From JBPBQZ01 sp050955105 (GTDB lineage Bacteria > Pseudomonadota > Gammaproteobacteria > Burkholderiales > Burkholderiaceae): DNA of 64,000 nucleotides. Positions within the stretch are counted from its first letter, which is position 1. Each line of letters opens with the position of its first letter. The DNA lies in the NCBI GenBank assembly GCA_050955105.1, contig JBPBQZ010000057.1, positions 12,729-76,728 on the forward strand, in the 5' to 3' direction. Below, piece by piece: positions 35,647-44,914 of the stretch. The notes beneath the pieces are model-generated. The model saw only the letters and a list, made by a program, of their open reading frames with translations. It was not told where the DNA came from and made no database searches. A program made the position numbers and the translations under genes.

Positions 35647-37208
35647 ACTTGTCGGTCGCATCCGTGCTGCTGCTGGTGATCGGCGTATTGGTGCTCGTCG
35701 CGGTGGGTCTCGTGGCGGGTTTGCTGATGCGCGGTGGCGCTGCTCGCAACGATGCCGCACATCGGAGCGACGCCGCGGCCCGCGAACGCGAAGCGCAGAC
35801 CATCGCTTTGCAGGGCCTGGCCGAGCGCCTTAGAGAAGCGCAGGAAAGCCGGGCGCGCAGCGACGAGCGGCTGCAGAAGGAATTGCGCACCGAGATCAGC
35901 GAGAGTTCGCGCCTGGCGCGCGCCGAAGCCGCGACCACGTTGGCGCATTTCCACCAGACGCTGGCGACGCAATTGACCAGCATCGCCACCGTGCAGAACC
36001 ACCAGATCGATGGATTCGCCCAGGAACTTGCGGCATTGACGAAAAGCAATGCCGCGCAGCTGGAGGCGGTACGCGCGAGCCTGCAACTGCAGGCGCAGCA
36101 TGCGCGCGACGAGCAGGGCAGTGCGCTGAAGCGTTTCGGCGATACCCTGAACCAGCAACTCTCGCAGCTTGCGCAAAGCAACGATCTACGTTTCGCCGAG
36201 GTGCGTGCCACGCTCGAGCAAAAGCTCAAGGAGCTGGAAGCCAGCAACGCCGGCAAGCTCGACGAGATGCGTCGCACGGTCGATGAGAAGCTGCATGCCA
36301 CACTGGAACAGCGCCTCGGCGAATCGTTCCGCCTGGTTTCCGAGCGGCTTGAGCAGGTGCACCGGGGCCTCGGCGAAATGCAGACCTTGGCCTCCGGCGT
36401 GGGCGACCTGAAGAAAGTGCTGACCAACGTCAAGACGCGCGGCACCTGGGGCGAGGTGCAGCTGGAGGCGTTGCTGGAGCAGATCCTCACGCAAGACCAG
36501 TATCAAAAGAACGTGGCGACCGTGCCGCGCAGCAACGAGCGGGTCGAGTTCGCGATCCGCTTGCCAGGCCGCGCCGTGGCGTCGCACGGCAGCGATGAAA
36601 CCTTGCCAGTGTGGCTACCGATCGACGCCAAGTTTCCGCGCGAGGATTACGAACGCTTGATCGAGGCGCAGGAGCGCGCCGATCCGCTCGCGGTGGAGGA
36701 AGCTGCGCGTGCCCTCGAACTGCGCATCCGCCAGGAAGCTCGCGCTATCTCGGAGAAATACATCTCGCCGCCGCACACCACGGACTTCGGCCTGTTGTTT
36801 CTGCCGACCGAGGGCTTGTATGCCGAAGTGCTGCGGCGCCCCGGTTTGAGCGACTCCTTGCAGCGCGACTACCGAATCACGCTGGCGGGGCCCACTACCT
36901 TGACGGCCTTGCTGAACAGCCTGCAGATGGGCTTTCGGACACTTGCGATCGAACGGCGTTCCAGCGAGGTCTGGCAAGTGCTGGGCGCGGTGAAAACCGA
37001 GTTTTCGAAATTCGGCGACGTGCTGGCGAAGACCAAGACGCAGTTGGAGACGGTGGCGCGTTCGATCGAAATGGCCGAGCGGCGCACGCGGGTGATGAAT
37101 CGCACGCTGCGCGAGGTCGAAGCCTTGCCGGGAGAAGAAGCGGCGGCGCGTCTCGCGCCAGCGGCCTCGCCCGAACTGGAAGAAGACAGCGAGCCGAAAG
37201 CGCTTTAG
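35643..37208 (+). CDS. rmuC: DNA recombination protein RmuC
   Basis: RmuC limits inversions at short inverted repeats and is predicted to be a membrane-anchored nuclease-like protein. The 521-residue sequence has one N-terminal membrane helix (about 5-28) and a long coiled coil (about 35-245). The conserved RmuC core follows with TRGTWGEVQLEALLEQIL, the PIDAKFPREDYERL acidic site and FLPTEGLYAEVLRRPG. It overlaps the upstream dehydrogenase gene by 4 bp. No recombination genes adjoin it. Confidence 0.95.
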   Translation: MNLSVASVLLLVIGVLVLVAVGLVAGLLMRGGAARNDAAHRSDAAAREREAQTIALQGLAERLREAQESRARSDERLQKELRTEISESSRLARAEAATTLAHFHQTLATQLTSIATVQNHQIDGFAQELAALTKSNAAQLEAVRASLQLQAQHARDEQGSALKRFGDTLNQQLSQLAQSNDLRFAEVRATLEQKLKELEASNAGKLDEMRRTVDEKLHATLEQRLGESFRLVSERLEQVHRGLGEMQTLASGVGDLKKVLTNVKTRGTWGEVQLEALLEQILTQDQYQKNVATVPRSNERVEFAIRLPGRAVASHGSDETLPVWLPIDAKFPREDYERLIEAQERADPLAVEEAARALELRIRQEARAISEKYISPPHTTDFGLLFLPTEGLYAEVLRRPGLSDSLQRDYRITLAGPTTLTALLNSLQMGFRTLAIERRSSEVWQVLGAVKTEFSKFGDVLAKTKTQLETVARSIEMAERRTRVMNRTLREVEALPGEEAAARLAPAASPELEEDSEPKAL

Positions 37209-37299
37209 AGAGCGTTGATCGAGCTCGCGTTGGCCGATCACGCGACATGCGGACAACTCACCCGCCGCGCATCGCGCGCCTGGCCGTGCACTACATGCG

Positions 37300-37575
37300 T
37301 TATGACCTTTCGCGCGTATCGCTCAACGTCACTTCGATGCCGCCGAAGCGTCCGGCGACCCAGTTGTAGGCCTGGCAGGCCACCCATAGCAAAGCGAAGC
37401 CGACCACCACATTGAGGAACAAGGCGGTGAAGACCGTGCTGACCGGCATCTCGCCATAGCGAATAAACGCGACGACGATGCCGAGCAGCACGATAGGCAC
37501 GCTGAACGTGAGGTAAATGAGCATCAGCGCCTTGGCGGTCTGGCCAGGAGCAATATAGGAAATTTGCTTTTTCAT
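37300..37575 (-). CDS. Small two-helix membrane protein, unrecognised
   Basis: I do not recognise a named family for this 91-residue protein. It has a short charged start (MKKQISYIAPGQTAK), two membrane helices (about 17-38 and 48-70) and a polar C-terminus rich in Thr, Glu and Arg. It is encoded on the minus strand between rmuC and moeA, 119 bp downstream of the moeA stop codon, with a possible terminator in the gap. The AAGQ-like N-terminus and double helix slightly resemble DUF3566-type membrane proteins, but the similarity is too weak to assign. Confidence 0.7.
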   Translation of the reverse strand: MKKQISYIAPGQTAKALMLIYLTFSVPIVLLGIVVAFIRYGEMPVSTVFTALFLNVVVGFALLWVACQAYNWVAGRFGGIEVTLSDTRERS

Positions 37576-37590
37576 GAGCGGGCTCGAAGT

Positions 37591-37617
37591 AAAAGGGCCG
37601 CGCTCTCGAGGCGCGGC
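37591..37617 (-). terminator. Possible terminator downstream of moeA
   Basis: GCCGCGC (37597-37603) and GCGCGGC (37611-37617) form a 7-bp stem. On the minus strand it is followed by CC and then four T residues. The U-tail is short and separated from the stem, so efficiency would be modest. Confidence 0.45.
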
Positions 37618-37694
37618 GGGAAATCAAACACAAGCACAACGATGCAGCGTGGCCCCGCGCTGCGCAGGCACCGATCTGGAGCCGCCTGGGCTCG

Positions 37695-39044
37695 TCATAC
37701 CAGTCCCTCAAAAAAAATCACTTCAACACGTTGCCCGGCTTCCACGGTGTCACGCGCATGCTCCAGCACGATGAAGCAGTTGGCCTCGCTCATCGACTTA
37801 AGAATGCCCGAGCCCTGCGGGCCGGTGAGCCGCACGCTCAGCTCATGGCTGCCGGGCTGCGCTTCAGCGATGCCGCGTAGAAATTCGGTGCGCCCGGCGC
37901 GCTTCGATACGCGTGTGGCCATCAGCGCCGATACGGTCGGCAATGGCATACCGGTTGCGCCCATCAGTTGCAGCAGGGCGTCGCGCACCAGATGGTAAAA
38001 GCAGGCCATCACGGCCACCGGGTTGCCAGGCAGACCGAAAAACAAGGCGCTGCGCCCGGCCTCGACGTTCGTCAGCCGGCCGAACGCGAAAGGACGACCG
38101 GGCCGCATCGCCATCTTCCAGAACACCACGTCGCCTAGCTCGTCGAGCAAGCTGCGCACAAAATCCGCTTCACCTACCGATACGCCGCCTGATGTGATGA
38201 CCGCGTCCGCGCCGGCCGCCGCCTGGCGCAAGGTGGCGTGCAGCGCGTCGCGCTGGTCGGGTACCACGCCCAAGTCGATGGCTTCGACGCCCAGCCGATC
38301 GAGCATGCCGGCGATCGTATGGCGATTGCTGTCATAGACACAGCCCGGGTCCAGTGTCTGTCCGGCTGAACGCAACTCGTCGCCGGTGGAGAAGAACGCC
38401 ACGCGCAGACGCCGTCTGACAGCGACCTCCGCCAATCCGAGCGACGCCAACAGCCCGATATGCGCGGGCCGCAGCACGGTGCCGGCGCGCAGCGCTACCG
38501 CGCCGCGCGTCAGGTCTTCGCCAGCCTGGCGGATGTTCACGCCGGATTGCACTGGCTTGCCGGGAAAGCGCACGTGGCGCACGCCGTCTGCCGCGGTCGA
38601 TACCTCGGCCAATTCCTGCGGTATCACGGTGTCGCAGCCCGCCGGCAGCACCGCCCCCGTCATGATGCGCACACAGCCGCCCGCCGGCGCCGGCGCGCCG
38701 AAGGGGCGTCCCGCCAATGCACGTCCGACGATCGGCAGTCCGCTCGCGGGCGCGTGTTGGTACGAGGCGAAAGCGAACGCGTAGCCGTCCATCGCCGAAT
38801 TGGCGTCAGACGGCACGTCGATCGGGGCGACCACATCAGCCGCCAGCACGCGTCCGAGCGCCCGCATCAGCGGTAAGGTTTCGCACGCTTTGCGTCCGGC
38901 GTCGGCACGCACGCCGGCGTCTCGCGCGGCGGCATCGACGGCGTCGATGGTGGCGGCAATCACTTGGCGCGCCACATCGAGCGGCACGTCGGCGTCGGCA
39001 CGGTAAGCGCCGACGCCGTGGGCGATCGTATCGACTGTCTTCAT
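37695..39044 (-). CDS. moeA: Molybdopterin molybdenumtransferase MoeA
   Basis: MoeA inserts molybdate into adenylylated molybdopterin to give Moco. The 449-residue protein shows the family blocks PIDVPSDANSAMDGYAF near residue 77, GGCVRIMTGAVLPAGCDTVI, the molybdenum-cofactor-binding domain with FSTGDEL, YDSNRHTIAGM, TSGGVSVGEADFV and FFGLPGNPVAVM. A roughly 40-residue N-terminal extension relative to E. coli MoeA is present. mobA and moaA follow in the same direction upstream (moaA-mobA-moeA order of transcription), 45 bp from mobA, forming a Moco operon. Confidence 0.96.
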   Translation of the reverse strand: MKTVDTIAHGVGAYRADADVPLDVARQVIAATIDAVDAAARDAGVRADAGRKACETLPLMRALGRVLAADVVAPIDVPSDANSAMDGYAFAFASYQHAPASGLPIVGRALAGRPFGAPAPAGGCVRIMTGAVLPAGCDTVIPQELAEVSTAADGVRHVRFPGKPVQSGVNIRQAGEDLTRGAVALRAGTVLRPAHIGLLASLGLAEVAVRRRLRVAFFSTGDELRSAGQTLDPGCVYDSNRHTIAGMLDRLGVEAIDLGVVPDQRDALHATLRQAAAGADAVITSGGVSVGEADFVRSLLDELGDVVFWKMAMRPGRPFAFGRLTNVEAGRSALFFGLPGNPVAVMACFYHLVRDALLQLMGATGMPLPTVSALMATRVSKRAGRTEFLRGIAEAQPGSHELSVRLTGPQGSGILKSMSEANCFIVLEHARDTVEAGQRVEVIFFEGLV

Positions 39045-39089
39045 TGATTCTTTGGATGCCTGAGCGTTGCAGGCGGGCGATGGAGACCG

Positions 39090-39908
39090 TTAGCCGGCGT
39101 TACCCGTCGGTGCTGGGCCGGAATGGCGTTCAAGCACGGCCAGCGCCTCCGCAGTATTGATATTGTAAAAGCTGCGTGGATCGTCAAATCTTACTTCCGT
39201 AAGCTTGTGGCGCGCGTACCACGCTCGCACTGCGCGGCCGCCATCCAGGAAATATTGAGACAGGTCGGGCGCCAGTGTGGTGCGCATCAATGCATACACG
39301 TAATGCCGGTCGACGCCACCGGTCGGGGCATCGGTACAGGCGCAGGCAATGTCAGCATTGTCGCGCAGCAATGCGGTATGCAGGCGCGCGACCAGATCGG
39401 CGGCCAAGAACGGGCCGTCGCAGGGCACCACCACGAGAAACTCCCGGTGCGCACGGCGGAGCCCGGCGAGGATGCCGGCCAAAGGCCCCTCAAAAGAGGG
39501 ATTCAAGGAGGGATTCTCGTCGCGCAGGACTGGGGCACCGAGGCCCGCGTACCAGTCGGCGTGCCGATTCGCGCTGATGAACATCTCGTCCACCTGCGGT
39601 CGCAGGCGCTCGAAGACATGCGCGGCCAAGGGACGGTCGCCGAACACTTGCAGCCCCTTGTCAACCCCGCCCATACGCTGTCCACGGCCGCCCGCGAGCA
39701 GCAGGCCGCTGGTTTGGAGAATGTGCGTGGGCGTGGTGATGTCGGCGTCCGGGCAGTGGATGGTGGCTGGATTTGAGACTCTACGTGCGGCCCGAGGAGT
39801 TAGCGCCAGGAAAACGTCAGATACTTGCTTGTTGCCAAATGCCGCCGCTGTACGCCAGCAATCAGCCGCCGATATACGACATCTCCACGCGTCCTGCGCG
39901 TTGTTCAT
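39090..39908 (-). CDS. mobA: Molybdenum cofactor guanylyltransferase MobA
   Basis: MobA attaches GMP to Moco to form the bis-MGD cofactor. The GTP-binding motif LLLAGGRGQRMGGVDKGLQ is intact, as are EGPLAGILAGL, VPCDGPFL and a downstream FYNINT. The start is doubtful. The conserved domain begins about residue 67 of the longest frame, and no ATG, GTG or TTG occurs between it and ATG 39908, which lies 47 bp inside the end of moaA. Either this gene has a 60-residue N-terminal extension or it uses a non-standard start. It sits between moaA and moeA. Confidence 0.88.
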   Translation of the reverse strand: MNNAQDAWRCRISAADCWRTAAAFGNKQVSDVFLALTPRAARRVSNPATIHCPDADITTPTHILQTSGLLLAGGRGQRMGGVDKGLQVFGDRPLAAHVFERLRPQVDEMFISANRHADWYAGLGAPVLRDENPSLNPSFEGPLAGILAGLRRAHREFLVVVPCDGPFLAADLVARLHTALLRDNADIACACTDAPTGGVDRHYVYALMRTTLAPDLSQYFLDGGRAVRAWYARHKLTEVRFDDPRSFYNINTAEALAVLERHSGPAPTGNAG

Positions 39909-41106
39909 CAGGCTCGGCCGTCACGTCCATCGCTTGCGCGCCGCCGTTCTCCGCGAGGCGCGTACCGGTGGCCGGCTGCGTGCTGCGCAACTCGGAGTAA
40001 CGATCGCCGCGCGCGTGCCAGATACGCGCGACAGCGGTGCTTAGCCGATGATCGTCCGCGGCGATGTCCGCGTCGCGCAGCAACGCGCGCAGATCGTAGC
40101 CGCGTGTGCCGAATAGGCAGGTGAACAACTTGCCTTCGGGCGATAGCCGCGCGCGCGTGCAGTCGCCGCAGAATGCGCCGGTAACGCTGGATATCGTGCC
40201 GACCGCGCCGGCGCCGTCAGCATAGTGGCGAATTTCAGCGGTGCCGCCAGCCGGTCTGCGTGCCGCCGGCAGCAGTGGAAATGCTTCGGCCAGCCGCGCC
40301 AGCACCTCGCCGGATGGCATTACCTGGCCGAGGTTCCAGCCATTGGTTTCGCCCACGTCCATGTATTCGATAAAGCGCGGCACCACCGGCGTATGCCGGA
40401 AGTGGCGGGCGATGGCGACGATTTGGTGGTCGTTGACGCCGCGCTTGATGACGGCGTTGACCTTGATGGGCGCCAACCCCGCGGCCAATGCGGCGTCGAT
40501 GCCGTCCAGCACGTCGGTTACATGGAAATCGACGTCGTTCATGACGCGGAAAGTCGCATCGTCGATGGCGTCGAGACTCACGGTAACGCGCTGTAGCCCG
40601 GCGTCTTTCAGCGCGGCGGCCTTGCGGCGCAGCAGCGAGCCGTTGGTGGTGAGCGCCAGGTCGATGGGCGTACCATCCGGCGTTTGCAGCCGCGAAAGCC
40701 GAGCCACCAGCTTTTCGATGTCTTTACGCAGCAGCGGCTCGCCGCCCGTCAGTCGAATCTTGCCGACGCCCTGTTCGACGAAGCTCCGCGCGACGCGCTC
40801 GATCTCCTCGAAGCTCAGCAACGCGGAATGCGGTAGAAAGCGATGATCTTTGCCGAACATCTCTTTCGGCATGCAGTAAGTGCAGCGGAAGTTGCAGCGG
40901 TCGGTGACGGAAATGCGCAAGTCGCGCAGTGCGCGCCCGAGCGTATCGACGAGCGGGAGAACATCGCCAGCAAGGCGATCCGCGCCGTGCGTGCCTGCCG
41001 CCGGCCCAGGTCCATCATCCTCGCGCGACAAGCCGACGGCGGGCACAAGCCCGACCGAGCGCAAGCCACGCCGGATATCTGAGACAGGGATATGGTGAAC
41101 AGTCAT
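39862..41106 (-). CDS. moaA: GTP 3',8-cyclase MoaA
   Basis: MoaA is a radical-SAM enzyme that, with MoaC, turns GTP into cyclic pyranopterin monophosphate. The N-terminal SAM cluster is C71-x3-C75-x2-C78 (DRCNFRCTYCMP). The C-terminal GTP-binding cluster is FCGDCTRARLSPEGKLFTC. The essential terminal Gly-Gly is present (MSYIGG). I start at ATG 41106 (MTVHHIPVSD). ATG 41142 abuts the rne terminator and is less likely. It is the first gene of the moaA-mobA-moeA group. Confidence 0.95.
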   Translation of the reverse strand: MTVHHIPVSDIRRGLRSVGLVPAVGLSREDDGPGPAAGTHGADRLAGDVLPLVDTLGRALRDLRISVTDRCNFRCTYCMPKEMFGKDHRFLPHSALLSFEEIERVARSFVEQGVGKIRLTGGEPLLRKDIEKLVARLSRLQTPDGTPIDLALTTNGSLLRRKAAALKDAGLQRVTVSLDAIDDATFRVMNDVDFHVTDVLDGIDAALAAGLAPIKVNAVIKRGVNDHQIVAIARHFRHTPVVPRFIEYMDVGETNGWNLGQVMPSGEVLARLAEAFPLLPAARRPAGGTAEIRHYADGAGAVGTISSVTGAFCGDCTRARLSPEGKLFTCLFGTRGYDLRALLRDADIAADDHRLSTAVARIWHARGDRYSELRSTQPATGTRLAENGGAQAMDVTAEPDEQRAGRVEMSYIGG

Positions 41107-41149
41107 CGTTGCTCGGGGAATGAAGCGGAACGGATAGGTCATTCTAACG

Positions 41150-41182
41150 AAAAAACCGCCGCGGCCTTGCGGGCGCGGCGGT
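41150..41182 (-). terminator. Intrinsic terminator of rne
   Basis: On the minus strand ACCGCCGCG and CGCGGCGGT pair around a 10-nt loop and run into six T residues (41155-41150). It lies about 85 bp past the rne stop codon and separates rne from the moaA group. Confidence 0.88.
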
Positions 41183-41266
41183 CGGTCCGGTGCAGCAGGG
41201 GCCGGATGCCCGTAAATCAGTCAGGCAACCGAGGCCGCCTGCTTAAAGCACTGTTACCGCAGGCAC

Positions 41267-44200
41267 TTACTGCGCGTCGGGCGCGGCATCGCTGCCCGTC
41301 ACGCCGTCCGCCGGTGTCCCGGCGGACGGGCCGCGGGTTTCGACCTGCATCAAGCTGACGGGTGCGCTGACGGGGCGCTCTTTGCGCTGCCGCTTGACGC
41401 GGGGCGCCGCACCGCTGGACAGACTTTCCTGCGCCGCACGAAGTTTGTCGCTATCCGTGTTGACCCACACCAGCCCGGCTGACTCCAGCTTCGGCTTCAG
41501 CGTTTCGATCGAGATCGAGGCGGAGGGAGCGGCGCCGTTGCCGGTATTGGCCGCATGACCAACGGCTTGGCTGCTGGCGGCACCACTCTCTTGAGCCTCC
41601 GACTCGCCAATTTCGGTCAACGGTTGCGGCTGTTCCGGCGGCGGCATGGTCGCGACGGCGGCGAGTTGCTCCGCAGCAGGCGCGCTTGGCGTTGGTGCGG
41701 CGACCGCGGCCGTGGCATCGTCAGCGTCGAAAGCTGGCGCTTGCGGCGCCGCTGTCGTTTCAGGTGCCGATGCAAGCGGCTCGCTCGATTCGCGCGACGG
41801 CGCCGATGCCGGGGCGGCCATCGGTACATGCGCAGGCGCCGTGGCTTCCTGCGCCTGAGCCGGCAGCAATTCCAACGGCGTTACGCGCGCTGGCTCGCTT
41901 GCCACGTCTTGCGCCGCCACCGGCTCCGCGGCCGATTCGGTCGGGGTGCCCAGCACCGACGGCGATTCCGCCGATTCATTGGCGGTGTGCCCGGTGGACT
42001 GCGCTTCGCGCGCCGGCGTTGCGGCGGCTGGGGTGGTGGACTCCGTATGCGCTTGCAACGCATCGACCTCGGCCGGGGCAGGGGCCGGCTGACTGTGCGA
42101 CGGTTCACCGCGCGGCCAGTCGTTCCACGTTTCGGTGGCGGCTGGCGCTGGCGTTGGCGCCTGCGTCTGCGGTACTTGCTGCACCGCTTCCGCTTCCGCT
42201 GCCGCGAACGACGTGGACGGTTGTTCGCGTGGCGCTTCCTGCGCGCCGGCCGTTGCTGCACGGTTGCCTTGGCGGCTGGCCGGATCTTCCGTTATCCCGG
42301 CCAGCGCCTGCGCTTCGGGATGCACCGGCGCGATATGACCTTCGCCTTCGGCAACATCCGCTGCGTGGTTGACGTTCACGGCTTCATCGCCGCGTTCCCG
42401 ACGTCCGCCACGGCGACCGCGCCGGCGGCGACGCCGTTCGTCGCCTTGCCGACCTTCCACGCCATCGGTCAATGCCGCTTGCACCGCTTCGCCGCTCAAT
42501 TCCTGCTCGCCATCGAAGCTGTCTTCGTCGGCGGCAAAATCGCGCGATTCGCGTTGCGGGATTTCGGCACGCGCTTGCTGCACCGGCAACTCTTCGAGTT
42601 CCACAGTCGGTCGGTCGCTGGTCGGCGCGTCGGCGGCGGCGAAAACGCCGTCCGCTGGCTTGCGCTCGCCGCGCGCCGGTCGCTCGCCGCGGGGGCTGCG
42701 CTCAGGGCGCTCACCCCGTTCACGACTCTCGCTGCGTTCCGCACCCTCTTGCCGGCCACCGCGTTCGCGGCGTTCGCCACGTTCGGGCCGCTCGGCTTTC
42801 TCCTGGCGCTCGCCGCCTTCACTGACTTCTGCCAGCGCGGTGCTTTCATTACGTTCGCGAGGCGCTCGTTCCGCACGGGCTTCACGCGGTTCGCGCGGCA
42901 CTCGCGGCTCGCGCACTTCTTTGGCTTCGCGGGTCTCGCCGGCGTCTTTCTCGTCACGCCGTTGGCCGCCGCGCGCCTGCGCGTCGCGGCCGCCGGCCGA
43001 TTGGCCGTTCGGGCGGCGTGCACCACGGCCGCCGTTGCGGTCGCCGCGTTCGCCGCTACGTTCCTGGCCTGCGCGCTCAGTGCGTGCACGCGTCGGACGC
43101 GCCGCCGCGGCATCGCTGTCGGCGAGCGGCGTTGGCGCCGGCGCTACCACCGGCGCTGCCGGTTGAATGCCGAACAATTTCTTGATCCAGCCGATGAAAC
43201 CGGCGTCGGCCGGCACCGCGCTACTGCGCGCCGCGGGCACTGTCACCGTCGTCTCGGCGGCAGCGGGCAGCACCGGACGCGGCGTGGCGCCAGGAGCCGG
43301 CCGTTCGGGCGTAATGCCCTTGACCGCCGCTTCCTGCTTCGGCCGCGTATCTTCCGCGCGCTTGCTGTAGACCAGTTCGGCTTCGAGTTCGCGCGCCGCT
43401 TCCTCGGCCAGCAGATAGCTGGCGCGCGGCTCGTCGAGGCGCGCATCGTCATGACGCAGGCGCTCGAGCTTGTAATGCGGCGTGTCCAGATGCTTGTTCG
43501 GGATCAGCGTGCAATTGACCTTGAAGCGCGTCTCGATCTTGTTGATTTCCGGGCGTTTTTCATTCAGCAGGAAGGCGGCCACTTCGACCGGCACCTGGCA
43601 ATGGATCGCCGCGGTGTTTTCCTTCATCGCCTCTTCCTGAATGATGCGCAGGACTTGCAAGGCCGAGGATTCGGTATCGCGGATATGGCCGGTGCCGTTG
43701 CAGCGCGGGCAGGTGACATGGCTGCCTTCCGAGAGCGCTGGGCGCAGCCGCTGGCGCGACAGTTCCATCAGGCCGAAACGCGAGATCTTGCCCATCTGCA
43801 CGCGGGCGCGATCATGTTTCAGCGCGTCTTTCAGTCGTTGCTCGACTTCACGCTGGCTCTTGCCAGCTTCCATGTCGATGAAATCGATGACGATCAGGCC
43901 GCCCAAGTCACGCAGCCGCAACTGGCGCGCCACTTCGTCGGCCGCTTCCAGATTGGTGCGTGCCGCGGTTTCCTCGATATCGGCGCCCTTGGTGGCACGC
44001 GCCGAGTTCACGTCGATGGAAACCAGCGCTTCGGTGTGATCGATCACGATCGCGCCGCCCGAAGGCAGCGGCACCGTACGTGAATAGGCGGTTTCGATCT
44101 GGTGTTCGATCTGGAAGCGCGAGAACAGCGGCACGTCGTCGTGATACCGCTTGACCTTGTGCATATTGTCGGGCATCACCACCGTCATGAAGGCCCGCGC

Positions 44201-44914
44201 CTGTTCGTCGATTTCCTCGGTATCGATGAGGATTTCGCCGATATCCGGCTGGAAGTAATCGCGAATCGCGCGAATCACCAGGCTGGACTCGAGATAGATC
44301 AGGGCCGCGCCTTGCAGCTCGCCGGCGGCCTTTTCGACCGCCTTCCACAGTTGCATCAGGTAGTTCAGATCCCACTGCAGTTCTTCGACGCTGCGGCCGA
44401 TGCCGGCGGTGCGAGCAATGATGCTCATGCCCGCGGGCATTTCCAGCTGCCCCATCGCTTCGCGCAGTTCCTGGCGCTCTTCGCCTTCGATGCGGCGCGA
44501 CACGCCACCGCCGCGCGGGTTGTTCGGCATCAGCACCAGATAGCGGCCGGCCAGCGAAATATAGGTGGTGAGCGCAGCGCCTTTATTGCCGCGTTCTTCC
44601 TTCTCCACCTGGATGATGATCTCCTGGCCTTCGCGCAGTGCATCCTGAATCCGCGCCGTGCGCGCGTCGGCGCCGTCGCGGAAAAACTGGGGGGCTACTT
44701 CCTTGAAAGGCAGGAAGCCGTGGCGTTCCTCACCATAGTTGACGAAACAGGCTTCCAGCGAGGGCTCGATGCGGGTAACGACACCCTTGTAGATATTGCC
44801 CTTGCGTTGTTCTCGGCCAGCTGCTTCGATATCGATATCGATCAGCTTTTGGCCGTCGACGATGGCAACGCGCAGTTCTTCCTGCTGCGTTGCGTTAAAC
44901 AACATTCGTTTCAT
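41267..44914 (-). CDS. rne: Ribonuclease E
   Basis: RNase E is the main endoribonuclease of mRNA decay and rRNA/tRNA processing. In this 1215-residue protein the N-terminal catalytic half has an S1 domain (about 39-120), a 5'-sensor region and catalytic metal ligands D301 and D344. Its zinc-link is CPRCNGTG (C402, C405). The C-terminal half (about 530-1215) is low-complexity, with basic Arg/Glu-rich and Ala/Pro/Glu-rich stretches, and ends in a KRQRKERPVSAPVSLMQVETR segment; it should scaffold the degradosome. GGAG precedes the ATG at 7-nt spacing. A 660-bp region upstream is likely a long regulated leader. It is transcribed away from rluC. Confidence 0.97.
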   Translation of the reverse strand: MKRMLFNATQQEELRVAIVDGQKLIDIDIEAAGREQRKGNIYKGVVTRIEPSLEACFVNYGEERHGFLPFKEVAPQFFRDGADARTARIQDALREGQEIIIQVEKEERGNKGAALTTYISLAGRYLVLMPNNPRGGGVSRRIEGEERQELREAMGQLEMPAGMSIIARTAGIGRSVEELQWDLNYLMQLWKAVEKAAGELQGAALIYLESSLVIRAIRDYFQPDIGEILIDTEEIDEQARAFMTVVMPDNMHKVKRYHDDVPLFSRFQIEHQIETAYSRTVPLPSGGAIVIDHTEALVSIDVNSARATKGADIEETAARTNLEAADEVARQLRLRDLGGLIVIDFIDMEAGKSQREVEQRLKDALKHDRARVQMGKISRFGLMELSRQRLRPALSEGSHVTCPRCNGTGHIRDTESSALQVLRIIQEEAMKENTAAIHCQVPVEVAAFLLNEKRPEINKIETRFKVNCTLIPNKHLDTPHYKLERLRHDDARLDEPRASYLLAEEAARELEAELVYSKRAEDTRPKQEAAVKGITPERPAPGATPRPVLPAAAETTVTVPAARSSAVPADAGFIGWIKKLFGIQPAAPVVAPAPTPLADSDAAAARPTRARTERAGQERSGERGDRNGGRGARRPNGQSAGGRDAQARGGQRRDEKDAGETREAKEVREPRVPREPREARAERAPRERNESTALAEVSEGGERQEKAERPERGERRERGGRQEGAERSESRERGERPERSPRGERPARGERKPADGVFAAADAPTSDRPTVELEELPVQQARAEIPQRESRDFAADEDSFDGEQELSGEAVQAALTDGVEGRQGDERRRRRRGRRGGRRERGDEAVNVNHAADVAEGEGHIAPVHPEAQALAGITEDPASRQGNRAATAGAQEAPREQPSTSFAAAEAEAVQQVPQTQAPTPAPAATETWNDWPRGEPSHSQPAPAPAEVDALQAHTESTTPAAATPAREAQSTGHTANESAESPSVLGTPTESAAEPVAAQDVASEPARVTPLELLPAQAQEATAPAHVPMAAPASAPSRESSEPLASAPETTAAPQAPAFDADDATAAVAAPTPSAPAAEQLAAVATMPPPEQPQPLTEIGESEAQESGAASSQAVGHAANTGNGAAPSASISIETLKPKLESAGLVWVNTDSDKLRAAQESLSSGAAPRVKRQRKERPVSAPVSLMQVETRGPSAGTPADGVTGSDAAPDAQ

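Noticed and set aside
41555..44083. An 842-codon open frame antisense to rne
   Set aside because: It is an Arg-rich mirror of the GC-rich rne coding sequence, typical of antisense frames in high-GC DNA; no ribosome site or family similarity.
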